NCBI RefSeq assembly: GCF_022758235.1
Contig: NZ_JALEBG010000002.1
Location: forward strand, 822,886-886,885
Source of the DNA: Pontibacter liquoris
Lineage (GTDB): Bacteria > Bacteroidota > Bacteroidia > Cytophagales > Hymenobacteraceae
DNA: 64,000 nt
Direction of reading: 5' to 3'
This document shows positions 33,601-41,594 of the stretch, piece after piece. The notes under the pieces are model-generated. The model did no database searches, was not told the origin of the DNA, and worked only from the letters and a program-made list of their open reading frames with translations. Both the position numbers and the translations under genes were made by a program. Every line of letters starts with the position of its first letter. Positions within the stretch are counted from its first letter, which is position 1.

Positions 33601-34701
33601 CTATACTTCTAACTCCGCAAGCGAAGGGTAATCGATGTAGCCTTTGGTGCCAGGGGCATAAAAGGTGTTTTTGTCGGGTTGCTGCAGTGCGGCGTTCTGC
33701 GCAAAGCGCTCCGGCAGGTCCGGGTTGGAGATGAACGGTACGCCGAAAGCCACCATATCTGCCTCGCCATCAGCAATTACTTTATTTCCTTTTTCCTGCG
33801 TAAAGCCGGCATTAATGATCAGGTTGCCTTTGTAGATAGGGCGGTAGCGCTTTGCAATATTCGGTTCGGCAAATGGCACCTCGCTTACATCGCTGAATGG
33901 CTCTGACAGGTGCAGGTAAGCCAGATTGTAGTCGTTGAGCTTTTCAATGATATAGTCGTATGTCGGGATAGTCTCCTCGTTCAGGGTAATGCCAAAACCG
34001 CCATGCAGGCTTGGGTTCAGGCGCACTCCTACTTTCTCTACCGGCATCACTTCTTTAATCGCATCCAGCACCTCGAACAGGATGCGGGCGCGGTTCTCCC
34101 GCGAGCCGCCATACTCGTCGGTGCGGCTGTTGGAGGAAGTCACGAAGAACTGATGGAGCAGGTAACCGTTCGAAGAATGTACTTCTACCCCATCGAAATC
34201 AGCCGCCATAGCATTTTCAGCTGCCTGCTTAAAGTCCTGTACGATCTGCTTTATCTCCGGCACGGTCAGCTCGCGCGGCGTTACCGTGTCTTTAAAGCCT
34301 TGTGGCGTATACGCTTTGTCGTTCGGGTTAATGGCCGAGGGCGCCACCGGCAGCGCACCGTCATGGAAATCGGGGTGCGACATGCGGCCCACGTGCCACA
34401 ACTGAATAAAGATCTTACCGCCTTCGTCGTGCACGGCTTTGGTTATTTTCTTCCAGCCTGCTACCTGCTCAGGGCTATAGATGCCGGGCGTGTTGATGTA
34501 GCCAACGGCCTGCTTCGAGATCTGGGAGCCTTCTGTAATGATCAGGCCGGCACCGGCACGCTGTGTGTAGTACGTCACCATGATGTCGTTGGGCACGTTA
34601 CCTTCGTTATCTGCCCGGCTGCGCGTCATAGGGGCCATCACTACCCGGTTCTTCAGCTCCAGATCGTGTAATTTTATAGGTTTTAAAAGTGCTTGTGTCA
34701 T
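33601..34701 (-). CDS. Old Yellow Enzyme-family alkene reductase (NemA-like)
   Basis: The 366-residue FMN enzyme has a TIM barrel with the family start LFxPIKLHDLELKNRVVMAPMTRSRA, the active-site pair His and Asn in EVHSSNGYLLHQF, and phosphate-binding segments near the end (GEADMVAFGVPFISNPDLPERF). It reduces activated C=C bonds or nitro compounds using NADPH. In many bacteria it answers to electrophile or quinone stress. It lies 122 bases downstream of the aldo/keto reductase on the same strand and is likely in the same MarR-controlled group. Confidence 0.93.
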   Translation of the reverse strand: MTQALLKPIKLHDLELKNRVVMAPMTRSRADNEGNVPNDIMVTYYTQRAGAGLIITEGSQISKQAVGYINTPGIYSPEQVAGWKKITKAVHDEGGKIFIQLWHVGRMSHPDFHDGALPVAPSAINPNDKAYTPQGFKDTVTPRELTVPEIKQIVQDFKQAAENAMAADFDGVEVHSSNGYLLHQFFVTSSNSRTDEYGGSRENRARILFEVLDAIKEVMPVEKVGVRLNPSLHGGFGITLNEETIPTYDYIIEKLNDYNLAYLHLSEPFSDVSEVPFAEPNIAKRYRPIYKGNLIINAGFTQEKGNKVIADGEADMVAFGVPFISNPDLPERFAQNAALQQPDKNTFYAPGTKGYIDYPSLAELEV

Positions 34702-34823
34702 TTTTGAGTTAAAGAGTTATAAAATTAAAAAGTTAAAAAGGTAGGGAGGTGTAAAGTATAAGCTTCTGCACACCTTTTTCCTCTGGTATTCACTCATTCA
34801 AAATTCAATTATTCAAAATTATT

Positions 34824-35642
34824 TTAGTCCCAGGCGGGGGCGAACGATGGGTTGATGAGGCGTGTGTTTGCCTGCTTCAGCTGGTTTATCTGCTGCATCT
34901 CTTCCGGTGTCAGTTCAAAATCGAAGATGCTGAAGTTGGAGCGTATGTGCGCCTCATTGGCGCTTCGGGGGATGGCTAGCACGTTGTCCTGCTGCATTAG
35001 CCAGCGCAGCGTTACCTGTATTTCGTTCTTGTTATACTTGTCGGCAATGCTTTTCAGCACGGGGTTGCCCAGCACCTTGCCCTGTGCCACGGGGCTGTAG
35101 GCAGTTAGCGTAAGGTTGTGGTCCTGCAAGTAAGTATAAAGCTTGTCCTGGTTCAGGAAGGGATGATACTCTACCTGGTTGGTGATGATGCCCGCGCCTG
35201 TGGCCAGCACTTTGTCGAGCAGGGCCGTGGGGTGGTTGCTCACGCCGATATACCGGGTATAACCTTTTTGCTGCGCCTTCATCAGCTCCTCCATGTACTC
35301 CTCCACCGGCACCTCGGCATTTGGCCAATGGATCAGCAGCAGGTCCACTGCGTCGGTCTGCAGCTTTTGCAGGCTCTCTGTTACCGAAGGCATGAACGTC
35401 TTAGCACCTAAATTGGCAGGCAGCACTTTCGTGGTCAGGAACACCTGGTCACGTGGAACATCGGCCTCCCGGATGGCGCGGCCCACACTTTCCTCGTTTT
35501 TATACATCTGCGCTGTGTCGATGTGGCGGTACCCCTCGCTCAGCGCAGCTTTTACCACGGTATAAGCTGTGGCATCGGCTAGTTGAAATGTGCCGAACCC
35601 GAGGGCAGGTATAGTGGCTTCTTTTATTTTGATGTTTTTCAT
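34824..35642 (-). CDS. Aldo/keto reductase
   Basis: The 272-residue TIM-barrel protein has the catalytic tetrad of the family: Asp in HIDTAQ, Tyr in QMYKNEESVG, Lys in TTKVLP and His in LLIHWP. The IPRSANEAHIRSN segment binds NADPH. It is like the 2,5-diketo-gluconate reductase group, which reduces aldehydes and ketones. A perfect 16-bp palindrome matching the marR-promoter site lies 25 bases upstream of the start, so it is probably repressed by the MarR protein encoded next to it. Confidence 0.92.
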   Translation of the reverse strand: MKNIKIKEATIPALGFGTFQLADATAYTVVKAALSEGYRHIDTAQMYKNEESVGRAIREADVPRDQVFLTTKVLPANLGAKTFMPSVTESLQKLQTDAVDLLLIHWPNAEVPVEEYMEELMKAQQKGYTRYIGVSNHPTALLDKVLATGAGIITNQVEYHPFLNQDKLYTYLQDHNLTLTAYSPVAQGKVLGNPVLKSIADKYNKNEIQVTLRWLMQQDNVLAIPRSANEAHIRSNFSIFDFELTPEEMQQINQLKQANTRLINPSFAPAWD

Positions 35643-35666
35643 CGTTTCTTTTTAGGTTTATACATT

Positions 35667-35682
35667 ACTTGTATATACAAGT
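35667..35682. promoter_or_regulatory. MarR-type operator in front of the aldo/keto reductase
   Basis: ACTTGTATATACAAGT is a perfect 16-bp palindrome. Its core TTGTATATACAA recurs at 36183-36194 upstream of the marR gene. It lies between the marR stop and the reductase start. Confidence 0.8.
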
Positions 35683-35699
35683 ATAGGAGTAAAAAAATA

Positions 35700-36149
35700 T
35701 CAGCCGCGCAGCTTGTCCAGCATACGGCTGACCAGCACGGCCTCTTCCTGGTTCAGGTTGTGGAACTGCTTGTAGAGCTGGGCCGAAGCCTCGTCCACTT
35801 CCTGCATTTTCCGGATACCTTTTTCAGTGAGGCGCACTTCGATCATGCGGCGGTTGGCCTGGCAGATGTCGCGGGTGGCGTAGCCTTTTTCAATTAGCTT
35901 ATCGATCAGGCGCGTCACATTTGAACTGCGGTCTACCATGCGGCACTGGATGTCGCCGAAGCAAACCGGCTCGGGGTGTTGCCCGCGCAGGATGCCCAGT
36001 ACATTGTGCTGCTGCAGCGTAAGGCCATGGCGGCGAAAGAAAGGCATCACCTGCTGGTTCACCCAGTTGTTAGTAAACAACAGGTTCACAAGCAAGCGAC
36101 GGTAATCGTCCTTAAACTCCTTCTGCTTTATTTCGTCTTCTATCCGCAT
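35700..36149 (-). CDS. MarR-family transcriptional regulator
   Basis: The ATG at 36149 (MRIEDEIKQKEF) gives 149 residues. The longer frame to 36194 begins inside the operator palindrome and is rejected. A winged helix spans about 40-125 (LTLQQHNVLGILRGQHPEPVCFGDIQCRMVDRSSNVTRLIDKLIEKGYATR), with the wing DICQANRRMIEVRLTEKG. MarR proteins are dimers that usually repress stress or detoxification genes and lose DNA binding when they meet a ligand or oxidant. Matching palindromes at its own promoter and before the reductase support autoregulation and control of the two reductases. Confidence 0.93.
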   Translation of the reverse strand: MRIEDEIKQKEFKDDYRRLLVNLLFTNNWVNQQVMPFFRRHGLTLQQHNVLGILRGQHPEPVCFGDIQCRMVDRSSNVTRLIDKLIEKGYATRDICQANRRMIEVRLTEKGIRKMQEVDEASAQLYKQFHNLNQEEAVLVSRMLDKLRG

Positions 36150-36182
36150 ACTTAAACCGGGCACATAATTACGAATTGTTAT

Positions 36183-36194
36183 TTGTATATACAA
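36183..36194. promoter_or_regulatory. MarR-type operator in front of marR
   Basis: TTGTATATACAA matches the core of the site at 35667-35682 and lies 34 bases upstream of the marR start. Confidence 0.75.
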
Positions 36195-36312
36195 GTATTA
36201 AGTGGATTTGGTTGCCTCATACTTGTAAGAAGGAACTGGATAAGTAGCGTAAGCGACGGAGAATGCCCTCCCGGTAGGGGGCCGGTTTATACTTCATACA
36301 GTGGAAGGTGCC

Positions 36313-36389
36313 CTTTCGAACAAAGTGAGAAAGCTGGGTGTGATCCTAAGAATGAATTTATTCGGATTTCTCACTTTGTTCGAAATGAC
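36313..36389. repeat. TTTCGAACAAAGTGAGAAA palindromic repeat
   Basis: TTTCGAACAAAGTGAGAAA (36313-36331) is answered by TTTCTCACTTTGTTCGAAA (36367-36385), a perfect 19-bp inverted pair around about 35 bases. A related pair lies at 63437-63510. Confidence 0.88.
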
Positions 36390-36443
36390 AGAAGGACTTT
36401 GTCCGTGCTTTATACTTAGCAAAAAACAAGCCTGTGCCCGTAG

Positions 36444-37709
36444 TTATACTTCCGCTTCTGCTGCTACCGCCTTCTTCTCGGCTTTATACAGCAGGGTAGA
36501 GCAGTTGTTGGGGTTCAGCACTTCCTGGGCGCAGCGCCGGATATCGGCCGGGGTAACGGCCTGCAGCTTTTCGCCTTCGGTATTTACGAAGTTGGCATCG
36601 CCGAGCAGCTTGCCGTATGCCAGGTTCATGGCGCGGTTCAGTAGTTCGATCTCCGAGAAAACGATGCTGGCCTCGGCCTGGTTTTTTACCTTATTCAGCT
36701 CTTCCTCGTCTACTAGCTGGTCCATCAGCTCCTGGTTAATAGCCTCGATAGCGGCATTAGCCTGCTCCAGCGTAACGCCTTCGTTTAGCTTTCCCTGGAT
36801 GATGAGCAGGCCTGCTTCGATAGAACCCGATACGGAAGCCGAGATGGAGTTGAACAGCTTCTGCTCTTTTACCAGCTGATCATACAAGCGGCTCGACTTG
36901 CCCCGGCCCAGTATATCTGAGATCAGATCTACGGCATAATAATCAGCTTCGGTGCGGGCGGGCATGTGGTAGGCTTTGTAGATGGCGCTCAGGGGCACGT
37001 CGGCGCTTACCTCCAGGGTGCGCGGCTCAGTTTGGCGCGGCTCTTTGGCAATGTTGCGGTTATACTTGTGGCCGGCCGGAATGGGCCCGAACCATTTTTC
37101 CGTCAGTTCCTTTGCCCGCTCAAACGTTACGTTGCCGGCTACCACCAGCACGGCGTTGCTGGGCGAGTAGTGCTTGCGGTGAAAAGCCTTCACAATGTCC
37201 ATGGTCGCCTCTTCGATATGAGCGATCTCCTTGCCGATAGTGGCCCATTTGTAGGGGTGCTCTTTGTAAGCCAGCGGGCGCAGCTTCAGCCATACATCGC
37301 CATAAGGTTGGTTGAGGTAGGTTTGCTTAAACTCTTCTACCACCACTTTGCGCTGCACTTCCAGGCCGTTTTCGCTGAAAGCCAGGTCCAGCATGCGGTC
37401 CGACTCCAGCCAGAAACCGGTTTCGATGTTCTGGGCTGGCAGCGAGAGGTAATAATTGGTGATATCGGGGCTGGTAAAGGCGTTATTCTCGCCCCCCACG
37501 CGCTGCAGGGGCTCGTCGTAAACAGGTATGTGCTTGGAACCGCTGAACATCAGGTGCTCAAACAAATGGGCAAAGCCCGTGTGGCTTTCTTCTTCATCGC
37601 GCGAGCCCACATTATACAGCACATTAAGCACCGCCATCGGGCTGGTGTGGTCTTCGTGCACAATTACCTGCAGGCCGTTATCAAGGGTAAATTCTTTGAA
37701 TTGTATCAT
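36444..37709 (-). CDS. M16-family (pitrilysin-like) zinc peptidase
   Basis: The 421-residue protein has the inverted zinc motif HLFEH (HTGFAHLFEHLMFSG) and a downstream glutamate region (GGENNAFTSPDITNYY). This is the catalytic N-terminal half plus the first partner half of M16B peptidases. No signal peptide is seen. In Bacteroidota the catalytic member is usually next to a second, inactive M16 subunit. None is adjacent here, so it may act as a homodimer or with a distant partner. Its promoter region (37722 onward) lies back to back with the E1 gene. Confidence 0.93.
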   Translation of the reverse strand: MIQFKEFTLDNGLQVIVHEDHTSPMAVLNVLYNVGSRDEEESHTGFAHLFEHLMFSGSKHIPVYDEPLQRVGGENNAFTSPDITNYYLSLPAQNIETGFWLESDRMLDLAFSENGLEVQRKVVVEEFKQTYLNQPYGDVWLKLRPLAYKEHPYKWATIGKEIAHIEEATMDIVKAFHRKHYSPSNAVLVVAGNVTFERAKELTEKWFGPIPAGHKYNRNIAKEPRQTEPRTLEVSADVPLSAIYKAYHMPARTEADYYAVDLISDILGRGKSSRLYDQLVKEQKLFNSISASVSGSIEAGLLIIQGKLNEGVTLEQANAAIEAINQELMDQLVDEEELNKVKNQAEASIVFSEIELLNRAMNLAYGKLLGDANFVNTEGEKLQAVTPADIRRCAQEVLNPNNCSTLLYKAEKKAVAAEAEV

Positions 37710-37721
37710 GGTTTCTGTAAG

Positions 37722-37880
37722 ACGTTAGGTTTTAGACACTAGACTTTAGACGAAAAAGAGTAAAGTGCAAGCATACAACTACTTTCAATGGTAAAGCGCG
37801 ATTTGCTCTTAAGGGACACTCCCGGGTTATAAACTTAAGTCTTGTGTCTAAAGTCTAACATCTAGTGTCTAGGTTTAAAC
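37722..37880. repeat. Inverted TAGAC-rich repeats in divergent spacer
   Basis: TTAGACACTAGACTTTAGAC (37732-37751) recurs inverted as GTGTCTAAAGTCTAACATCT and TAGTGTCTAGG (37844-37874). The two arms enclose about 90 bases between the divergent M16 and E1 genes. They could form a cruciform or reflect an insertion. Confidence 0.6.
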
Positions 37881-37966
37881 AAATGTATAAATTAGCAAGG
37901 ATATATTTCAGGGCTTCGGCTAAACCATTAACTTGCCCAACTATAACGAAGTTTTCCTTTTCAGAG

Positions 37967-39946
37967 ATGAACTACAATCGCAAAGACTATACCGACGACG
38001 AACTTTTAACCTTATACAAGGCCATTCTGAAGCCTCGCCTGATCGAGGAGCGCATGCTGGTGCTGCTGCGCCAGGGCAAGGTAACCAAGTGGTTTTCCGG
38101 CATCGGGCAGGAGGCTATTTCGGTGGGCTCGGCTATGGCCCTGGATAAAGACGAATACATTTTGCCGCTGCACCGCAACCTGGGCGTGTTTACCAGCCGC
38201 GATATTCCGCTGGGACGCTTATTTGCGCAGTTCCAAGGCAAGCCCAGCGGCTTTACCAAAGGCCGCGACCGCTCCTTCCACTTCGGTACTAACGAGCACC
38301 ACATTGTGGGTATGATCTCGCACCTGGGCCCGCAGCTGGCCGTGGCCGATGGCATTGCGCTGGCCGACCTGCTGGAAAACAAAGAGAAAGTAACGCTGGT
38401 GTTCAGCGGCGATGGCGGCGCCTCGGAAGGGGATTTCCATGAAGCCCTGAACGTGGCAGCCGTATGGGGGCTGCCGGTTATTTTCATGATCGAGAACAAC
38501 GGCTATGGCCTTTCTACGCCCAGCAGCGAGCAATTCAAATTCAGGCATTTTATCGACAAAGGACCTGCTTACGGCATGGATGCGCTGCAGATAGACGGCA
38601 ACAACGTGCTGGAAGTATACGACACGGTGCGGCAGGCGGCAGCCAGTATCCGCAAGAACCCCCGCCCGATGCTCATCGAGGCGATCACGTTCCGGATGCG
38701 GGGCCACGAGGAGGCCAGCGGCACCAAGTATGTGCCGCAGGAGCTGTTCGAGAAATGGGCCAAAAAAGATCCGGTAGAGAACTTTGAGCGTTACCTGCTC
38801 GACGAGCTGGTGCTGACGCAGAAAGGCATGGAAAGTATAAAAGAGGAGCTGAAAGCCGAGATCGAAGCCGGCCTGCAGGAAGCCTTTGCTCAGCCTATGC
38901 CGCAGGCCAGCCAGGAGCAGGAATTGAATGATATGTACCAGCCTTTTGACCAGGAAGTGATCCAGCCTGCCTCCGGTGCCAAAACGGAGCGGCGCTTTGT
39001 CGATGCCATCTCTGATGCCCTCCGCCAAAGTATGGAACGCTACCCGGATCTGGTGCTAATGGGCCAGGATGTGGCCGAGTATGGCGGCGTGTTTAAGATT
39101 ACAGAAGGCTTTGTAGCCAAATTTGGCAAAGACCGCATCCGCAACACGCCTTTATGCGAGTCGGCTATACTTGGCGTGGGCCTGGGCATGTCGGTGCGTG
39201 GAATGAAGAGCATTGTAGAGATGCAGTTTGCCGACTTTGTGACCAGCGGCTTTAACCAGATCGTGAATAACCTGGCCAAAAGCCATTACCGCTGGGGCCA
39301 GAATGCCGATGTGGTGGTACGCATGCCCACCGGCGCAGGCACTGCAGCCGGGCCGTTTCACTCGCAGAGCAACGAAGCCTGGTTTTTCCATACGCCGGGT
39401 CTGAAGGTGGTGTATCCTTCCTCGCCTTACGATGCCAAAGGTTTGCTGAACGCCGCTATCGAAGACCCTAACCCGGTGATGTATTTTGAACATAAGCTGC
39501 TCTACCGCTCCATTGCGCAGGATATTCCGGACGATTATTATACCATCGAAATAGGCAAAGCCCATACCGTGACCGAAGGCACCGACCTGACCATTATCAC
39601 TTACGGCATGGGTGTGCACTGGGCCAAACAACTGCAGCAGGAGCTAACGGATGCCAGCTTAGAAATACTGGACCTGCGGTCGCTGCTGCCCTGGGACAAA
39701 GAGGCCGTGCGCGCTGCCGTAGCTAAAACGGGCCGTGTGCTGATCGTGCATGAAGACACCCTGACAGGCGGCATAGGCGGCGAGATTGCCGCCTGGATCA
39801 GCGAGCATTGTTTTGAACTGCTGGATGCTCCTGTGGCCCGCGTAGCCAGCCTGGATACGGCCGTGCCGTTTGCGCCGCCCCTGGAGCAGGAATTCCTGCC
39901 AAAGCAGCGCCTGCGCGAAAAGGTGGAAGCTATGCTGAATTACTAG
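37967..39946 (+). CDS. Fused E1 alpha-beta 2-oxoacid dehydrogenase component
   Basis: The ATG at 37967 (MNYNRKDYTDDELL) gives 659 residues. The track upstream to 37865 lies in repeat sequence and is rejected. Residues about 10-320 are the E1 alpha part with the thiamine diphosphate motif GDGGASEGDFHEA...ENNGYG. About 345-655 are the beta part (LMGQDVAEYGGVFKITEGF, PTGAGTAAGPFHSQSNE, VHEDTLTGGIGGEIAAW). It decarboxylates a 2-oxoacid, probably branched-chain or pyruvate, and passes the acyl group to lipoyl-E2. The fusion is typical of Bacteroidota. Lipoyl synthase is encoded 2.5 kb downstream. E2 and E3 are not in the window. Confidence 0.93.
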   Translation: MNYNRKDYTDDELLTLYKAILKPRLIEERMLVLLRQGKVTKWFSGIGQEAISVGSAMALDKDEYILPLHRNLGVFTSRDIPLGRLFAQFQGKPSGFTKGRDRSFHFGTNEHHIVGMISHLGPQLAVADGIALADLLENKEKVTLVFSGDGGASEGDFHEALNVAAVWGLPVIFMIENNGYGLSTPSSEQFKFRHFIDKGPAYGMDALQIDGNNVLEVYDTVRQAAASIRKNPRPMLIEAITFRMRGHEEASGTKYVPQELFEKWAKKDPVENFERYLLDELVLTQKGMESIKEELKAEIEAGLQEAFAQPMPQASQEQELNDMYQPFDQEVIQPASGAKTERRFVDAISDALRQSMERYPDLVLMGQDVAEYGGVFKITEGFVAKFGKDRIRNTPLCESAILGVGLGMSVRGMKSIVEMQFADFVTSGFNQIVNNLAKSHYRWGQNADVVVRMPTGAGTAAGPFHSQSNEAWFFHTPGLKVVYPSSPYDAKGLLNAAIEDPNPVMYFEHKLLYRSIAQDIPDDYYTIEIGKAHTVTEGTDLTIITYGMGVHWAKQLQQELTDASLEILDLRSLLPWDKEAVRAAVAKTGRVLIVHEDTLTGGIGGEIAAWISEHCFELLDAPVARVASLDTAVPFAPPLEQEFLPKQRLREKVEAMLNY

Positions 39947-39957
39947 AGATTTATAAG

Positions 39958-40049
39958 AGACAGGGAAAGTGTTGCCCATGCAGCGGTTGCTTTAAAAAGC
40001 AGGTATACACCATTATACTTTAACCGTATGTGTACACACTTTCCCGTCT
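39958..40049. other. Large imperfect hairpin after the E1 gene
   Basis: AGACAGGGAAAGTGT (39958-39972) can pair with ACACTTTCCCGTCT (40036-40049): ten pairs, a one-base bulge, then four more. The 63 bases between include GCTTTAAAAAGC, a further small hairpin, and TATACAC. No T-run follows, so a plain terminator is unlikely. It could be a small mobile-element remnant or a 3' mRNA structure. Confidence 0.45.
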
Positions 40050-40085
40050 TCTTCGTTCAGGTATAAACGCTAACCCGGTAACGCC

Positions 40086-40301
40086 ATGCGCCTCCTTCGC
40101 TTATCCAGCTTTTTTATACTTAGTATTTTCCTGCTAGCGGGCACTGGTTGCCAGCGCAAAGGCATCATACCTTGCCCCAAGCAAAATGGCAAAAATGTTA
40201 TGGTAAAAAGCAAAGGAGCGGGCAGCCTGGAGGCCATCAGCGTGCCCACCGATAAGAACGGGCGCGTGAAAAAGCACCGCAAACTACTCGGCCTCTTTTA
40301 A
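40086..40301 (+). CDS. Small lipoprotein of unknown function
   Basis: The 71-residue protein has a clear lipoprotein signal (FFILSIFLLAGTGC, Cys22) and a short basic mature part (QRKGIIPCPKQNGKNVMVKS ... RVKKHRKLLGLF). The family is not recognised. It lies 29 bases before another small exported basic protein, and the two may be one transcript. Confidence 0.7.
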   Translation: MRLLRLSSFFILSIFLLAGTGCQRKGIIPCPKQNGKNVMVKSKGAGSLEAISVPTDKNGRVKKHRKLLGLF

Positions 40302-40330
40302 GTATAACCACTAATGCGCTGCTGTAACTG

Positions 40331-40681
40331 ATGTTGAAGACCGATGCAAGGCTTTGGAAGAGAAGCGGGTTCCTGCTGTGCCTGCTGGCGTTACTGGCAT
40401 TTTCGGCCCTGCCGGCTTTTGCCCAGATAAGCCCTGAAAGCAAGGAGCAGCAACGAAAAGAGCAGAAGCGGTTTTTAAAAGAAGCGGCCAAAACCGAATC
40501 CGTTTACAAGGACACGCACCTCAACACGGATACGTATACCTTTAAAAAAGGCGAGGCCGGGCGCATCAACGCAAAAAACAACCGCGCTGCGTACCTGTTC
40601 GATGAGAACGGGAAACCCATCAAAAAGAAGAAGCTGTTTGAGAAAAAGCGCAGGCAGCCGAAAAAGAAACGAATCGATTAA
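40331..40681 (+). CDS. Small exported basic protein of unknown function
   Basis: The 116-residue protein has a long signal peptide (about 1-32, cut after PAFAQ) and a lysine-rich mature part that ends in KKKLFEKKRRQPKKKRID. No known domain is seen. The strong positive charge suggests binding to nucleic acid, lipopolysaccharide or another acidic surface; that is inference. It follows the small lipoprotein and precedes ytxJ by 18 bases. Confidence 0.7.
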   Translation: MLKTDARLWKRSGFLLCLLALLAFSALPAFAQISPESKEQQRKEQKRFLKEAAKTESVYKDTHLNTDTYTFKKGEAGRINAKNNRAAYLFDENGKPIKKKKLFEKKRRQPKKKRID

Positions 40682-40699
40682 CCGCAAAGAAGAAAGACT

Positions 40700-41041
40700 A
40701 TGAACTGGCACCCGCTTACAAGCACCGAACAGTTAGACGAGATATTAGAGGAATCGAAAAACACCCCCGTGGTGATCTTTAAGCACAGCACCTCCTGTTC
40801 TATCAGCGCCACGGCCAAAAGCCGCCTGGAGCGCCAGTGGGATGGCGCCAGCCTCGACCACGTGAAACCCTATTACCTGGATTTGCTCCGCTACCGGCCT
40901 GTGTCTAACGAGGTAGCCGAAATGCTGCACGTGCACCACGAGTCGCCGCAGCTGTTGCTGGTGCAGGATGGCGTGTGCACTTACGATGTGTCGCATATGG
41001 GCATCGGGGTGGATGCCCTTAAAAAGAAAATAACAGCCTAG
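40700..41041 (+). CDS. ytxJ: YtxJ-type monothiol bacilliredoxin
   Basis: The 113-residue protein has a thioredoxin-like fold with the YtxJ signature VVIFKHSTSCSISATAKSRLE (active Cys in the TSCS motif) and the cis-Pro segment HESPQLLLVQDG. YtxJ proteins reverse mixed disulfides between proteins and bacillithiol. Their presence suggests the organism uses bacillithiol as its main low-molecular-weight thiol. It is convergent with an OsmC peroxidase-like gene, which fits a thiol and peroxide stress theme. Confidence 0.9.
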   Translation: MNWHPLTSTEQLDEILEESKNTPVVIFKHSTSCSISATAKSRLERQWDGASLDHVKPYYLDLLRYRPVSNEVAEMLHVHHESPQLLLVQDGVCTYDVSHMGIGVDALKKKITA

Positions 41042-41061
41042 CAGCAGTTTATACTTGCCGT

Positions 41062-41106
41062 AGCCCTCACCTGCGCCCTCTCCTGTTTTTAAGAGAGGGC
41101 TGAGGT
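41062..41106. terminator. Shared hairpin between convergent ytxJ and osmC genes
   Basis: GCCCTCTC and GAGAGGGC pair around a TTTTT-containing loop, with further CCTCA/TGAGG pairing outside. The form CCCTCACCT..CCCTCTCCT..GAGAGGGCTGAGGTAGGG also looks like a dispersed repeat. It probably serves as a terminator for both genes. Confidence 0.6.
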
Positions 41107-41115
41107 AGGGAAAAC

Positions 41116-41523
41116 TTAGTACCGGAACGAAATGGTTTGCTTCACGTCGGGGTGCAGGCTCAGGGCCACCGGGCAGGTGCGCGCTGCATTCTCCAGCATG
41201 GCTCTTTCTTTATCGGTATAGGTTTTGCCGGCCGGCATGGTAAAGTCCAGCACTACTTCGGCAATGCGCCGGGGCTCTGCCGCCATGATCTTGGTCACCT
41301 CGATCTCCATGCCTTCGATGTCGATGTTGGAACGGTTGGCCAGGATGCCCATGATGGTCATCATGCAGCTGCCCAGCGCCGCACTTACCAGGTCGGTGGG
41401 CGAGAAAGCCTCGCCTTTTCCGTTGTTATCTACCGGGGCATCGGTAATAATGGTGTTGCCCGAAGCCAGGTGCTGCGCCGCGGTGCGCAGCTGGCCTTTG
41501 TATATACTTTTAATGGTTGCCAT
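41116..41523 (-). CDS. OsmC-family peroxidase-like protein
   Basis: The 135-residue protein has the OsmC/Ohr fold with both active-site cysteines: one in the helix ALGSCMMTIMGILA and one in ARTCPVALSLHP. These reduce organic hydroperoxides through a thiol-disulfide cycle. The sequence is nearer the YhfA/OsmC branch than Ohr. It is convergent with ytxJ. Confidence 0.92.
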   Translation of the reverse strand: MATIKSIYKGQLRTAAQHLASGNTIITDAPVDNNGKGEAFSPTDLVSAALGSCMMTIMGILANRSNIDIEGMEIEVTKIMAAEPRRIAEVVLDFTMPAGKTYTDKERAMLENAARTCPVALSLHPDVKQTISFRY

Positions 41524-41594
41524 GTGCCTTAACTATAGTTTGTATTACCCGTAAATTTAGTTACTTTTAATCAATCTCTAAATCAAATAAAAGG

